Positions 1 through 7,499 of a DNA stretch of 64,000 nucleotides are shown in pieces. The stretch spans positions 62,001-126,000 of the forward strand of contig NZ_JAHXZS010000002.1 in assembly GCF_019740335.1 (NCBI RefSeq). Direction: 5' to 3'. A program made the translations under genes and the position numbers. Source of the DNA: Alteraquisediminimonas sediminicola (lineage in GTDB: Bacteria; Pseudomonadota; Alphaproteobacteria; Sphingomonadales; Sphingomonadaceae). Every line of letters begins with the position of its first letter. Positions within the stretch are counted from its first letter, which is position 1. The notes beneath the pieces were generated by a model, which saw nothing but the letters and a program-made list of their open reading frames with translations, made no database searches and was not told where the DNA came from.

Positions 1-22
1 CATAATTTCAAGGAGAACTGAC

Positions 23-1207
23 ATGCGCAACATCGTGCGACATCAGATGGATGACATCGGCCAATTGCTCGACATCGACGAGATGCTGAACCACCAGATC
101 GTGGATACTTTTGCATCGACCGCTACGTCAGATCATAGCTGGACAGAAAAGATCTGGTCCGCAATCGTCCGCAAGGACGGCACGCTGGCGATCGACTTCG
201 GCCTTGGCCGCTACCACAATCGCGGCGTGATGGACGGCTGGGCCGCCGTGGCGCGCGGCAGCGAACAATGGACCGTCCGCGCCAGCCGCGAACTGCGCGA
301 CGATCCGACGATCACCTCGGTCGGTCCGATCACCTATGAAGTCATCGAACCGCTGCATAAGGTACGTTACACCCTCGCCAAGAACGATGCGCAGCCGATC
401 TCTTACGACATCACTTTCACCTCTGAAATGGTGCCGTTCTTCGAAGACCGCCACAAGCAGCGCGAACGCGACGGCTTCCGCATCGGTTCGGACGTGATCC
501 GCTATCACCAGATCGGCGTACCGTCGGGCTGGGTCGAAATCGAAGGCGAGCGCATCGAGGTCAAGCCGGAAGAATGGACCGAATATCGCGACCATAGCTG
601 GGGCACGCGCCTCGACGTGGGCGCACATAATCCCGACATCCGCCCGACCTCGGACTTTGGCGATGCCAAGTTCGGCGAAGGTGAATTCGTATTGGTCTGG
701 TCACCGTTCATGCTGACCAAGCCGAATGGCGATAAATACGCCTATCATTTCTATTATATGTCGAAACAGGGCCGGATTTTCTATTCGTCGGGCTATTGCA
801 ACCACCCCGATGGCACGCAGGAAAAGGTCGCGCGCGTCCGTCCGGAATTGCGTTATGATGACCGCACCCGTCGCCTGCTTGGCGGCGAGGTCCATTTCGA
901 CATGATGCAGGGCGGCACCCGCACTGTGCAGGTCGAAGTCGGTGGCCCGAGCGCCGTTCACCTCGGCCCAGGGCTGTATCTCGGCTTTGACGGCAAGAAG
1001 CATGGATCGTGGAAGGGCGAACTCGAAGTCGAAGGCGAAAAATTCGCCGACACGCTCGATATCCCGACGCTGCGTCGCATTCGCCAATTGCGCGACTGCC
1101 CGATCACAGTCACGGAAGGCGATGCAAAAGGTCATGGCATCATGGAAACGATCATCCATGGCACACATCCGGAACTGGGGCTGACGGCGGCAAATTCGCT
1201 GATCTAA
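23..1207 (+). CDS. AttH-like/DUF7065-type lipocalin-fold protein
   Basis: A 394-residue protein of unknown exact role. It has no signal peptide. Two characteristic motifs are visible, SDHSWTEKIW (36-45) and YRDHSWGTR (188-196). The DHSWG element is typical of AttH/CrtC-like two-lobed lipocalin-fold proteins, which NCBI labels DUF7064/DUF7065 in proteobacterial catabolic clusters (family knowledge, recalled). The ATG is preceded by AGGAG at 10-14. An aminoglycoside-phosphotransferase-like kinase follows after 11 bases, so the two are probably co-transcribed. The promoter lies before the window. Such pairs occur in lipid, terpenoid and aromatic degradation loci; a role in handling or hydrating a hydrophobic substrate is inference only. 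Confidence 0.6.
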   Translation: MRNIVRHQMDDIGQLLDIDEMLNHQIVDTFASTATSDHSWTEKIWSAIVRKDGTLAIDFGLGRYHNRGVMDGWAAVARGSEQWTVRASRELRDDPTITSVGPITYEVIEPLHKVRYTLAKNDAQPISYDITFTSEMVPFFEDRHKQRERDGFRIGSDVIRYHQIGVPSGWVEIEGERIEVKPEEWTEYRDHSWGTRLDVGAHNPDIRPTSDFGDAKFGEGEFVLVWSPFMLTKPNGDKYAYHFYYMSKQGRIFYSSGYCNHPDGTQEKVARVRPELRYDDRTRRLLGGEVHFDMMQGGTRTVQVEVGGPSAVHLGPGLYLGFDGKKHGSWKGELEVEGEKFADTLDIPTLRRIRQLRDCPITVTEGDAKGHGIMETIIHGTHPELGLTAANSLI

Positions 1208-1218
1208 AGGGATAAAAA

Positions 1219-2202
1219 ATGGCTCGTGATGTTCATCAATTGGCCGAAGGTCTCCGCGCGTATCTGCCGCGCGGGGACCGGATCACCGGCGTCAAGACGC
1301 TTTCCGCCGGCCATTCGAACGAGACCTATCTCGTTCAGGGCCTGAATGAAATCCTGCGCATGCCGCCCTCGGAAGAGGGCCTGCTGCCGCCATATGACAT
1401 GGCTCGCCAACATGCGATCCTGTCTGCGGTGAAAGCGCATGCGCCGAGAGTGCCGCTGCCGGGCATGCTGGAATTATGCGAAGATCCAAAGGTCATCGGC
1501 GATCCGTTCTTCCTGATGGAATGCGTGCCGGGCGAAGCATTTGAATATGCCCTGCCCGACTGGGTTAACGCCGATCTGGCCAATGCCCCGGAAAGCATCT
1601 GCCGCCAATGGTTCGATGCCGTCATCGGCCTGCACAATATGCCGGTCGCCTATATGCCGCCCGGCAGCCGCACGGTGCAGCAAGAGGCGCAGCATTGGCT
1701 GGACGTCGCAAAATCGGCGGAATCCGATGCATCGCTGATCGAGGTGCTGGAAAGCCTCGTCAAATCGCCGCCGCGCACTTCCGGCGCACCGACCCCGGTG
1801 CATGGCGATCCCAAACATGGGAATTGCATGTGGCATGAAGGGCGTTTGACGGCATTGCTGGACTGGGAAATGGCCCAGATTTCAGAACCTCTGCTCGATC
1901 TCGGCTATATCCTGATGTTCCACGATCAAGGCGAGGCCTCATTGGCCGATGCCGGGTTCGAACTGCCCAACTGGTGGTCGCCGGAACGGATGATCGCGGA
2001 ATGGGAAAAGGGCACGGGCCGCACCGCCGTCGATATGGCGCGCTATACAGTGCTGGGTCAGGCCAAGGTCGCCGCGATCATCGCCTTGGGCGCCTATCTC
2101 TTCTCCAGCGGCAAAACGCAGGACGCGCGTTTTCAGGCGTTCGGCGCGGTATTGCCTGCCTATCTCAAATTGCTCACGAAACGGGCCATGGCCGCCGGTT
2201 GA
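1219..2202 (+). CDS. phosphotransferase family protein (APH/choline-kinase fold)
   Basis: A 327-residue APH-fold kinase. The nucleotide-loop region GHSNETYLV is at 31-39, the catalytic Brenner loop HGDPKHGN at 195-202 (catalytic Asp197), and the Mg-binding DWE at 215-217. Length is normal for this family, members of which phosphorylate hydroxyl groups and are common beside acyl-CoA dehydrogenases and CoA ligases in catabolic clusters. The gene sits 11 bases after the DUF7065-like gene and converges on the biotin-carrier-like gene across a strong terminator. The substrate cannot be read from sequence. A small phenol or alcohol, or an acyl-CoA intermediate of the neighbouring pathway, is plausible but unproven. 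Confidence 0.75.
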   Translation: MARDVHQLAEGLRAYLPRGDRITGVKTLSAGHSNETYLVQGLNEILRMPPSEEGLLPPYDMARQHAILSAVKAHAPRVPLPGMLELCEDPKVIGDPFFLMECVPGEAFEYALPDWVNADLANAPESICRQWFDAVIGLHNMPVAYMPPGSRTVQQEAQHWLDVAKSAESDASLIEVLESLVKSPPRTSGAPTPVHGDPKHGNCMWHEGRLTALLDWEMAQISEPLLDLGYILMFHDQGEASLADAGFELPNWWSPERMIAEWEKGTGRTAVDMARYTVLGQAKVAAIIALGAYLFSSGKTQDARFQAFGAVLPAYLKLLTKRAMAAG

Positions 2203-2232
2203 TCCCTCACCGCAACGACCATGCATAAAAGG

Positions 2233-2259
2233 AAACGGCCACCAAATCGGTGGCCGTTT
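2233..2259. terminator. bidirectional rho-independent terminator
   Basis: A perfect 11-bp stem (AAACGGCCACC at 2233-2243 with its complement at 2249-2259) and a 5-nt loop, with an A/T run on both sides. It lies between the convergent kinase gene and the biotin-carrier-like gene and can serve both. Confidence 0.85.
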
Positions 2260-2289
2260 TCATTTCTGGCAGTGTCGAGGTGCGGACGA

Positions 2290-2706
2290 TTAATGCAGCA
2301 CCAGCTTGAGGATCGGCGCGGCATATTCCAATAGCTCCAGCTCATTGGCGAACACCGCTTCGACAAAGCCCGGCCCTTCGGCGGCAAGGTCGATGAACTC
2401 GCCCAACAATTCCAACCGGGCCAGCACCTGACCGGCCTCAACCGCCGTGCCGACCGGCAGGGCCGACACCAAGGACGCGATATGCGGTGCGGTCAGCATA
2501 TTCGTGCGCGGCACAGCAGCCGCCACAGGCGCAGCCACGGCCGCAACTGACGGTTGCGCCACCGCTCGCTGTTTCAACGGGTTCGCGCCGCCATTCTGTT
2601 TCGCCATGAACATCGCGAAATCGCCGACGCGCACATGCATGTCGCGCGCGTCGGATTGACGGAACATACGCAACAAGGCGCGGGCATCCTGAACAACATG
2701 GCTCAT
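2290..2706 (-). CDS. biotin-carrier-like protein lacking the biotinyl lysine
   Basis: A 138-residue protein built like the true biotin carrier at 13112-13612: an N-terminal helical segment (QDARALLRMFRQSDARDMHV, 6-25), an Ala/Pro-rich linker (48-66) and a C-terminal biotinyl/lipoyl-like beta sandwich (70-138). Where the functional paralogue has EVMKL with the biotin-accepting lysine, this protein reads LELLGEFIDL (98-107) with no lysine. Its start overlaps the stop of the dikinase-like gene by 4 bases (ATGA), and it is last in that operon. It therefore probably cannot carry biotin. A structural or docking role between the kinase and carboxylase complexes is inference. It could also be a lipoyl-fold protein with unrelated function. 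Confidence 0.7.
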   Translation of the reverse strand: MSHVVQDARALLRMFRQSDARDMHVRVGDFAMFMAKQNGGANPLKQRAVAQPSVAAVAAPVAAAVPRTNMLTAPHIASLVSALPVGTAVEAGQVLARLELLGEFIDLAAEGPGFVEAVFANELELLEYAAPILKLVLH

Positions 2707-4436
2707 GCTTCTGCTCCCATCACGGCCAGCAGTGCAGGCAGCACCGGCTGGGTAACAATGGTCTTGACCCCTTGCGCGGCAGCAACTCGAGCCGCATCCG
2801 GATTGGCGAGCATTAACCCGCCCGCCGCCGATACCCCGGCCAGCAATGCCGGCAAGGCATCCAGTTCGCCACCGGCCAGATGATCGTCGACATCGAGATA
2901 GGTCTCGCCCGCTGCGATTTCATCGGGATGGACCACCCGCACCTTTGACCGCTCGCTCGCCCATTCGACCAGCCGCGACAAGGTTGCATCGGCCCGTTCA
3001 TCCGGGATTTCAACCGCCAGCGCGCCCGCATAAACAAGGCCCGCCTCGCCATCGACGGTGACGACATCGCCCGCTTTCAGGCCCGCCTGCGCACCGGTGC
3101 CGACCACACAGGGACGGCCCAACGCTCGGCTGACCACCGCCGCATGGGAGGTGGACCCGCCCTGTTCGGTGACGACAGCTAAGGCCGCGATCATGCCGTG
3201 AATATCATCGGGACTAGTGGTCGCGCGCAACAAGATGACATGCTCACCCGCCTCTGCACGGCGTTCGGCCTCGTCCGGATCGGTGACCAGCACCCCGGTC
3301 GCAACGCCCGGGCAAGCGCCTTCGCCACGCGCCACAACCGCCGCGCCATCGCTTGCGCCCGGCACCAGCCTTGGCAAGAGCAGTGTCTTGATCTGCTCCG
3401 GGCTGATCCGCGACAAGGCGGTATCGATGTCGATCATGCCCTCTGCGACCATTTCCACCGCCGAACGCACGGCGGCATCCGGCGCGCGCTTGGCCGAACG
3501 GGCCTGCAACAGATAGAGCTTGCCGCTCTGCACCGTGAATTCGATATCCTGAATGTCGCGATTTTCACGCTCCAGCCGATCCGACGCCAGCAACAATTGG
3601 TCATGCGCCTCCGGGTCAAGTTCGTGCATCGCCGCCAGCGACAGCGGCGTGAACTTGCCCGACACCACATCTTCGCCCTGCGCGCGCGGCAGATATTCGC
3701 CATAAGGCAGATTTTCGCCGGTCAACGGATTGCGGCTGAACAGCACCCCGGTGCCGCTGCGATCATCGAGATTGCCAAAGACCATCGCCTGCACCGTCAC
3801 CGCCGTGCCGAGATCATGGGCGATATTGTGATGCTCGCGATAACGCCGCGCACGACGGGTGTTCCAGCTTTCAAACACCGCCCGCACCGCGCCGGTCAGG
3901 CAATCGCGCGCGGTCGCCGGCAATTCACCGCCCGCATCCGCAAGCTGCTGCCGCCATTCCGCAGCCGTCGCATGGCCTTCCAATTCGACCGGCGTTTTCA
4001 GCACGATCGATGCATAAAGCTCGATAAAGCGGCGATGGGTATCATGGGCGAAATCCGCCATGCCCGTTTCATCGGCCAGCGCCTTTTCGGTGACATCGTC
4101 GATGCCGAGGTTCAGCACCGTATCCATCATGCCCGGCATCGAAATGGCCGCGCCCGAACGGACCGACAACAGGAATGGCCGCTCGGTGCTGCCGAACTGT
4201 CGCCCGGTTTCCTGATTGAGCCACGCCAGATTGGCGTCGATTTCTTCCGCCAACCCTTCCGGGAAATCGCCATGTTCAAGAAAGGCGAGACAAGCCTTTG
4301 TGGTGATCACAAAGGCAGGCGGCACCGGCAAATCAAGCGCGCGCATCCGCGCCACCGACCATGCCTTGCCACCGATCAGCGACCGTTCCGGCAGGCAAGA
4401 ACCATCCAGACGGACGGTCCAACGTAAATCAGTCAT
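2703..4436 (-). CDS. pyruvate phosphate dikinase-like protein without PEP/pyruvate domain
   Basis: A 577-residue protein. The N-terminal ATP-grasp domain is that of pyruvate phosphate dikinase rather than PEP synthase: GGKAWSV (22-28), VRSGAAISMPGMMDTVLNLG (92-111), SGTGVLFSRNPLTGE (227-241), AQGEDVVSG (252-260) and DIEFTVQSGKLYLLQAR (297-313). The swivelling phosphohistidine domain follows, with TTSPDDIHGM (406-415) and GGSTSHAAVV (426-435), catalytic His431. Full PPDK is about 870-890 residues. The C-terminal PEP/pyruvate TIM barrel is missing and only about 110 unassigned residues follow. ATP should thus phosphorylate His431 and pass the phosphate to a non-pyruvate acceptor. This matches the kinases AcvAB and HpeHI that phosphorylate phenolic ketones, and phenylphosphate synthase (family knowledge). 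Gaps of 5 bases upstream and a 4-base overlap downstream mark an operon. Confidence 0.85.
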   Translation of the reverse strand: MTDLRWTVRLDGSCLPERSLIGGKAWSVARMRALDLPVPPAFVITTKACLAFLEHGDFPEGLAEEIDANLAWLNQETGRQFGSTERPFLLSVRSGAAISMPGMMDTVLNLGIDDVTEKALADETGMADFAHDTHRRFIELYASIVLKTPVELEGHATAAEWRQQLADAGGELPATARDCLTGAVRAVFESWNTRRARRYREHHNIAHDLGTAVTVQAMVFGNLDDRSGTGVLFSRNPLTGENLPYGEYLPRAQGEDVVSGKFTPLSLAAMHELDPEAHDQLLLASDRLERENRDIQDIEFTVQSGKLYLLQARSAKRAPDAAVRSAVEMVAEGMIDIDTALSRISPEQIKTLLLPRLVPGASDGAAVVARGEGACPGVATGVLVTDPDEAERRAEAGEHVILLRATTSPDDIHGMIAALAVVTEQGGSTSHAAVVSRALGRPCVVGTGAQAGLKAGDVVTVDGEAGLVYAGALAVEIPDERADATLSRLVEWASERSKVRVVHPDEIAAGETYLDVDDHLAGGELDALPALLAGVSAAGGLMLANPDAARVAAAQGVKTIVTQPVLPALLAVMGAEA

Positions 4437-4441
4437 CAGGA

Positions 4442-5044
4442 CTATTCCTCTCGTACCTGCCCCATGATCCGGAGCAGGTCTTCATGCAATTCGAACCAGA
4501 CAGTGTGATAGCTCTCGCGACGAATATCGCTGACCCATTCATGGTCGCCATCTTCCGCCGCTTCGAGCGCGTGCAGCAATTTCTTGGCATAGATCTTCAT
4601 GCGCGGCAGCTTGGCCCCGAGCGCATTCAGCACCGTCTCCACCTGCTCATGCACCGCGCCCAGACGATCGATGATCGCCTCATCATGCGCCTTGTCGCTA
4701 TGGTCATTGGCGACCTTGCGGCCACCAACTTCAATCGTCTGCCATTCGGTGATGACCTGCTTCAGGGTGCGATTGATGCGCTCAAACGATTCATAGGCCG
4801 CATTGAACGCCTTATCCTCGCGCAGATGCCCGAAATGCAGCGCATAACGCGCTTCCAGACCAATCCGCGCCAATGGGCTCAGGATATACGCGCCCTTGGC
4901 CTCGACCGCCCGGCCCGTGGCCGCCGCCGTCTGGAGCAGGCTTGCGACATGATCCTTGGGCAGGCCGATCAGTTCGGCAATGGCCGGGGCTTCGGCATGG
5001 CGCTTGATGGCCAAGCCATGATACACCAGATCACGGTTATCCAT
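4442..5044 (-). CDS. unknown helical protein in dikinase operon
   Basis: A 200-residue protein I do not recognise. Residues 10-60 look like a small winged-helix or helical module (AEAPAIAELIGLPKDHVASL), and the rest is charged and mostly helical. It has no signal peptide, no transmembrane segment and no metal-binding cysteine pattern. It sits between the genes for the swivel-domain protein and the PPDK-like protein with gaps of 4 and 5 bases, so it is almost certainly made with them. Its size resembles the small third subunit of phenylphosphate synthase, but no CBS-type repeats are visible. A substrate-binding or scaffolding role in the kinase complex is inference. Confidence 0.55.
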   Translation of the reverse strand: MDNRDLVYHGLAIKRHAEAPAIAELIGLPKDHVASLLQTAAATGRAVEAKGAYILSPLARIGLEARYALHFGHLREDKAFNAAYESFERINRTLKQVITEWQTIEVGGRKVANDHSDKAHDEAIIDRLGAVHEQVETVLNALGAKLPRMKIYAKKLLHALEAAEDGDHEWVSDIRRESYHTVWFELHEDLLRIMGQVREE

Positions 5045-5048
5045 TATC

Positions 5049-5798
5049 TCAAGCCTCCTGCTTTACCAGACGCCAGACCCGGGCCACACGGTCGATGCCC
5101 TGCTGATAATCCTCGGTCGTCTTCGCCATAGCGCTGTTTTCGATCACCACTTCATCACCCTCGCTGATGCCCGCGATCTTCGCGTTCATCAGGCAGGGGA
5201 TGTTGTATTCGCGCGTCAGAATGCCAAGGTGCGAACGCACCGTGCCACCGGCGCAGATCACGCCCGCGAATTGTTCGATGATCGGCGCGGTCAATGTCCC
5301 GCCCGAATCGTCGATGATCGCGATGGTCCCTGCTGGCACGCCATTGGTGAGATAATCAAGCACCCGTTCATTGGTGCGGATGAACCGCGCGGTGCCGCGC
5401 ATATTCTGATCGGCGCGCACGACATTGTCGCCCACGCCCGCAAGCGCCAGCCCGTTTTCATCCGGTTCGCCCTGCGGCGCGTCCGGATGGGAAAAGCTCT
5501 CATCCACCGATCCGCCCTCGCCGCGCGGCTTATAGATTTCAGGTCGGCAATCGACCGAAATGCCGGACGACCAATCGAACCGATAACCGGTCGCCAAGAT
5601 GCGCTCTTCCATCGCGACGAAATCAGCCGAGGTGATCGCCTTGTCCGCTTCATCGAAACAAAATTCATTCCAGGGCTTCGACGATTCGGCAAATTTCGCC
5701 CGCGCCATTTCCTGGGTCATGCTCAATACGGCCTCGACCAAGGGCGACATCGGCGGCTTTGTCGGCTGCATCCTATCCATGGGCAAATTGGCACCCAT
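5049..5798 (-). CDS. PEP-utilising mobile-domain (phosphohistidine) protein
   Basis: About 249 residues. The C-terminal half is a free-standing swivelling domain of the PEP-utilising enzyme family: GTIAIIDDSGGTLTAPI (157-173) then GGTVRSHLGIL (184-194), with a candidate phosphohistidine near residue 190. The N-terminal ~130 residues are unassigned. The ATG at 5798 is chosen over an upstream GTG (5804) because GGGAGAG lies at the right distance. It is the first gene of the operon, divergent from surE. The downstream PPDK-like protein also has a swivel histidine, so the operon encodes two phosphohistidine domains. Phosphate may be relayed between them, or this protein may present the aryl substrate; both are inference. 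By analogy it would be one partner of an AcvAB/HpeHI-type kinase. Confidence 0.75.
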   Translation of the reverse strand: MGANLPMDRMQPTKPPMSPLVEAVLSMTQEMARAKFAESSKPWNEFCFDEADKAITSADFVAMEERILATGYRFDWSSGISVDCRPEIYKPRGEGGSVDESFSHPDAPQGEPDENGLALAGVGDNVVRADQNMRGTARFIRTNERVLDYLTNGVPAGTIAIIDDSGGTLTAPIIEQFAGVICAGGTVRSHLGILTREYNIPCLMNAKIAGISEGDEVVIENSAMAKTTEDYQQGIDRVARVWRLVKQEA

Positions 5799-5877
5799 TC
5801 TCACTCTCCCAATCGGTGATTTCGACTTGATCTAGTGCCGCAGTCCGCATCCAGTGTCAAGCATCTGCCAGATGAAA

Positions 5878-5888
5878 TCGTCAGACGA
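5878..5888. promoter_or_regulatory. putative GntR/FadR-type operator
   Basis: The sequence TCGTCAGACGA is a perfect palindrome apart from its centre and fits the FadR-subfamily GntR operator pattern TNGTNNNACNA. It lies in the divergent promoter region of the kinase operon and surE-gntR. Very similar sites occur at 15250-15260 and 16351-16361. A wider inverted repeat TCGTCA-N8-TGACGA spans 5878-5897. Confidence 0.6.
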
Positions 5889-5890
5889 TA

Positions 5891-5919
5891 TTGACGAACC
5901 AGTGTTGAATCACTAGACA
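5891..5919 (+). promoter_or_regulatory. possible promoter of surE-gntR
   Basis: TTGACG (5891-5896), a 17-base spacer and TAGACA (5914-5919) form a weak sigma-70-like promoter just downstream of the operator. For the leftward kinase operon a TTGACA -35 is seen on the minus strand at 5860-5855, but its -10 is poor. Confidence 0.35.
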
Positions 5920-5954
5920 AGATTTATTGATATAAAATCCCTAGGAGAAAAATT

Positions 5955-6749
5955 TTGGCCCCCTCCACATCACCGCGCGTCCTGATCGTGAACGATGATG
6001 GCATTGATGCCCCCGGCATTATCTTGCTGGAGGAGATCGTCCGCCAATTTACCGACGATGTCTGGGTGGTTGCGCCGGATGAAGAACGTTCGGGCGCGGG
6101 CCATTCACTGTCTTTGTCCTACCCGATTCGCATCAAACAGCGCGACGAACGCCATTTCGCCGTCAAAGGCACGCCCACCGATTGCGCCCTGCTCGGCGTA
6201 TATGAACTGATGGGCGACCGCAGGCCGGACATCCTGTTGTCCGGCATCAATCGCGGCCCGAATCTGGCGGAGGACATCACCTATTCCGGCACCGCCTCGG
6301 CGGCGATTGAGGGCGCGATGCTTGGAATCCCTTCCGTCGCGTTGAGCCAGATCATCACCTATCAAAGCGAAATCCATTGGGGCACGGCAGCGAAATACGC
6401 CCCCGGCGTGATCAAGCATTTGCTCGATATGGAATGGGAGAAAGGAACGTTCGTCAACGTCAACTTCCCCAATTGCCCGCCCGATGCCGTGACCGGGGTG
6501 CGCGTTACAACGCAGGGCATGCGTCCGCCCGGCTCGTTCAAGCCGATGCGCCGCGTCGATGAGCGCCATGTGCCTTATTACTGGATCAAGATCGCGTTTC
6601 CGGATGGCGGCGAAGCGGATCATAACGATCTGGGTGCGGTGCGTGAAAATGCCGTATCGATCACGCCGATGCAGCTTGATATGACCGCCCATCATCTGAT
6701 GGACAAATTCACCCGTCATTTCGACGGTGTGGAGACCGTCAAGGGATGA
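5955..6749 (+). CDS. surE: SurE-family 5'/3'-nucleotidase/phosphatase
   Basis: A 264-residue SurE-fold metal-dependent phosphatase. The family motifs are complete: VNDDG (12-16) with metal ligands Asp14/Asp15, the ERSGAGHS loop (44-51) and SGINRGPN (96-103) with metal-ligand Asn99. Length is normal. Translation starts at TTG (5955) with AGGAG at 5943-5947; no ATG is available nearby. Its stop overlaps the gntR start (ATGA). The gene is divergent from the kinase operon rather than in the usual surE-pcm setting. A dedicated dephosphorylation step, as done by AcvF or HpeD in the acetovanillone pathways, is the obvious hypothesis. Alternatively it is simply the genome's general nucleotidase. Confidence 0.85.
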   Translation: MAPSTSPRVLIVNDDGIDAPGIILLEEIVRQFTDDVWVVAPDEERSGAGHSLSLSYPIRIKQRDERHFAVKGTPTDCALLGVYELMGDRRPDILLSGINRGPNLAEDITYSGTASAAIEGAMLGIPSVALSQIITYQSEIHWGTAAKYAPGVIKHLLDMEWEKGTFVNVNFPNCPPDAVTGVRVTTQGMRPPGSFKPMRRVDERHVPYYWIKIAFPDGGEADHNDLGAVRENAVSITPMQLDMTAHHLMDKFTRHFDGVETVKG

Positions 6750-7456
6750 GCGGCGGGGTCAAGCCCAAAACGCCCAAACGGACAGCCGTTGCCACGCCCG
6801 ACCCCGATGGTCGGGCGATGGGGACGACCGAACGCGTGGCCGAAATCATTCGCCAAGGCATCCGCACCAGCCAGTTCGTGCCGGGTCAGCATCTCGTCGA
6901 AATCGACCTGACGCAACGGCTGCAAATCAGCCGCAGTTCATTGCGCGAGGCGCTGCGCCATCTGAATGGCGACGGCATCGTGTCGATGGGGCGCTATCGC
7001 GGCACGCATATCTGTCGGCTGGACCGCAGGGCCATCGACGATCTGCTGGAGGTGCTGGAACAATTGGTCAGCCTCGCCGCCCGTCGCGCGACCAAAGCCC
7101 CGCTGGAAAAACGGCGATTGCTCGATGCGGCGGTCGAGGCATCCGGCAAGTCCTTGAATGGCGTCGACAACGGCAATCCGATGCTGGTCCGCCAGACCTT
7201 TTACGACACCTTGTTTGAAATCTCCGGCAATGATGAACTGCCGCGCGTCACGCCATTAAGCCGGGCCGATCTGTTTCGGGCGCAAATCCGCCCCTATCAG
7301 TCGCATGAAGAACAGCGCAAACATGCCGAGGGCTATGGCCTGATCGCGCAAGCGGTGTTGAGCGGCGATCCCGTCAAGGCCGAAGCCGCCGTGCGCGCGC
7401 ATTTCGAGGCGACCCGCCAGATGGTCGATCGGTTGCCGCCACAAGCCGTTGAGTGA
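6746..7456 (+). CDS. GntR-family regulator with FCD ligand domain
   Basis: A 236-residue transcription factor. A winged helix-turn-helix occupies roughly residues 30-95 (ISRSSLREALRHLNGDG, 56-72). It is followed by an all-helical FCD domain (about 100-225) whose metal/ligand histidines appear in EEQRKHAEGYGLIAQAV and in AEAAVRAH. This is the FadR subfamily, which binds TNGTNNNACNA. It overlaps surE by 4 bases, so regulator and phosphatase are co-expressed. Sites of that form lie before both catabolic operons and the luxR-type gene, making this protein the likely cluster regulator, probably a repressor relieved by a pathway intermediate (inference). Confidence 0.85.
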   Translation: MSGGVKPKTPKRTAVATPDPDGRAMGTTERVAEIIRQGIRTSQFVPGQHLVEIDLTQRLQISRSSLREALRHLNGDGIVSMGRYRGTHICRLDRRAIDDLLEVLEQLVSLAARRATKAPLEKRRLLDAAVEASGKSLNGVDNGNPMLVRQTFYDTLFEISGNDELPRVTPLSRADLFRAQIRPYQSHEEQRKHAEGYGLIAQAVLSGDPVKAEAAVRAHFEATRQMVDRLPPQAVE

Positions 7457-7462
7457 CTGAAC

Positions 7463-7487
7463 CGCCCGACCGCATCAGGGCCGGGCG
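7463..7487. terminator. weak hairpin between gntR and thiolase gene
   Basis: CGCCCG (7463-7468) can pair with CGGGCG (7482-7487) across a 13-base loop in the short gap between two convergent genes. There is no clear T-run, so termination is only suggested by position. Confidence 0.3.
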
Positions 7488-7499
7488 TTCAAGCAAAGA

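Noticed and set aside
3198-4427. A 409-residue open frame on the plus strand
   Set aside because: Antisense to the PPDK-like gene, with a basic low-complexity translation and no ribosome-binding site.
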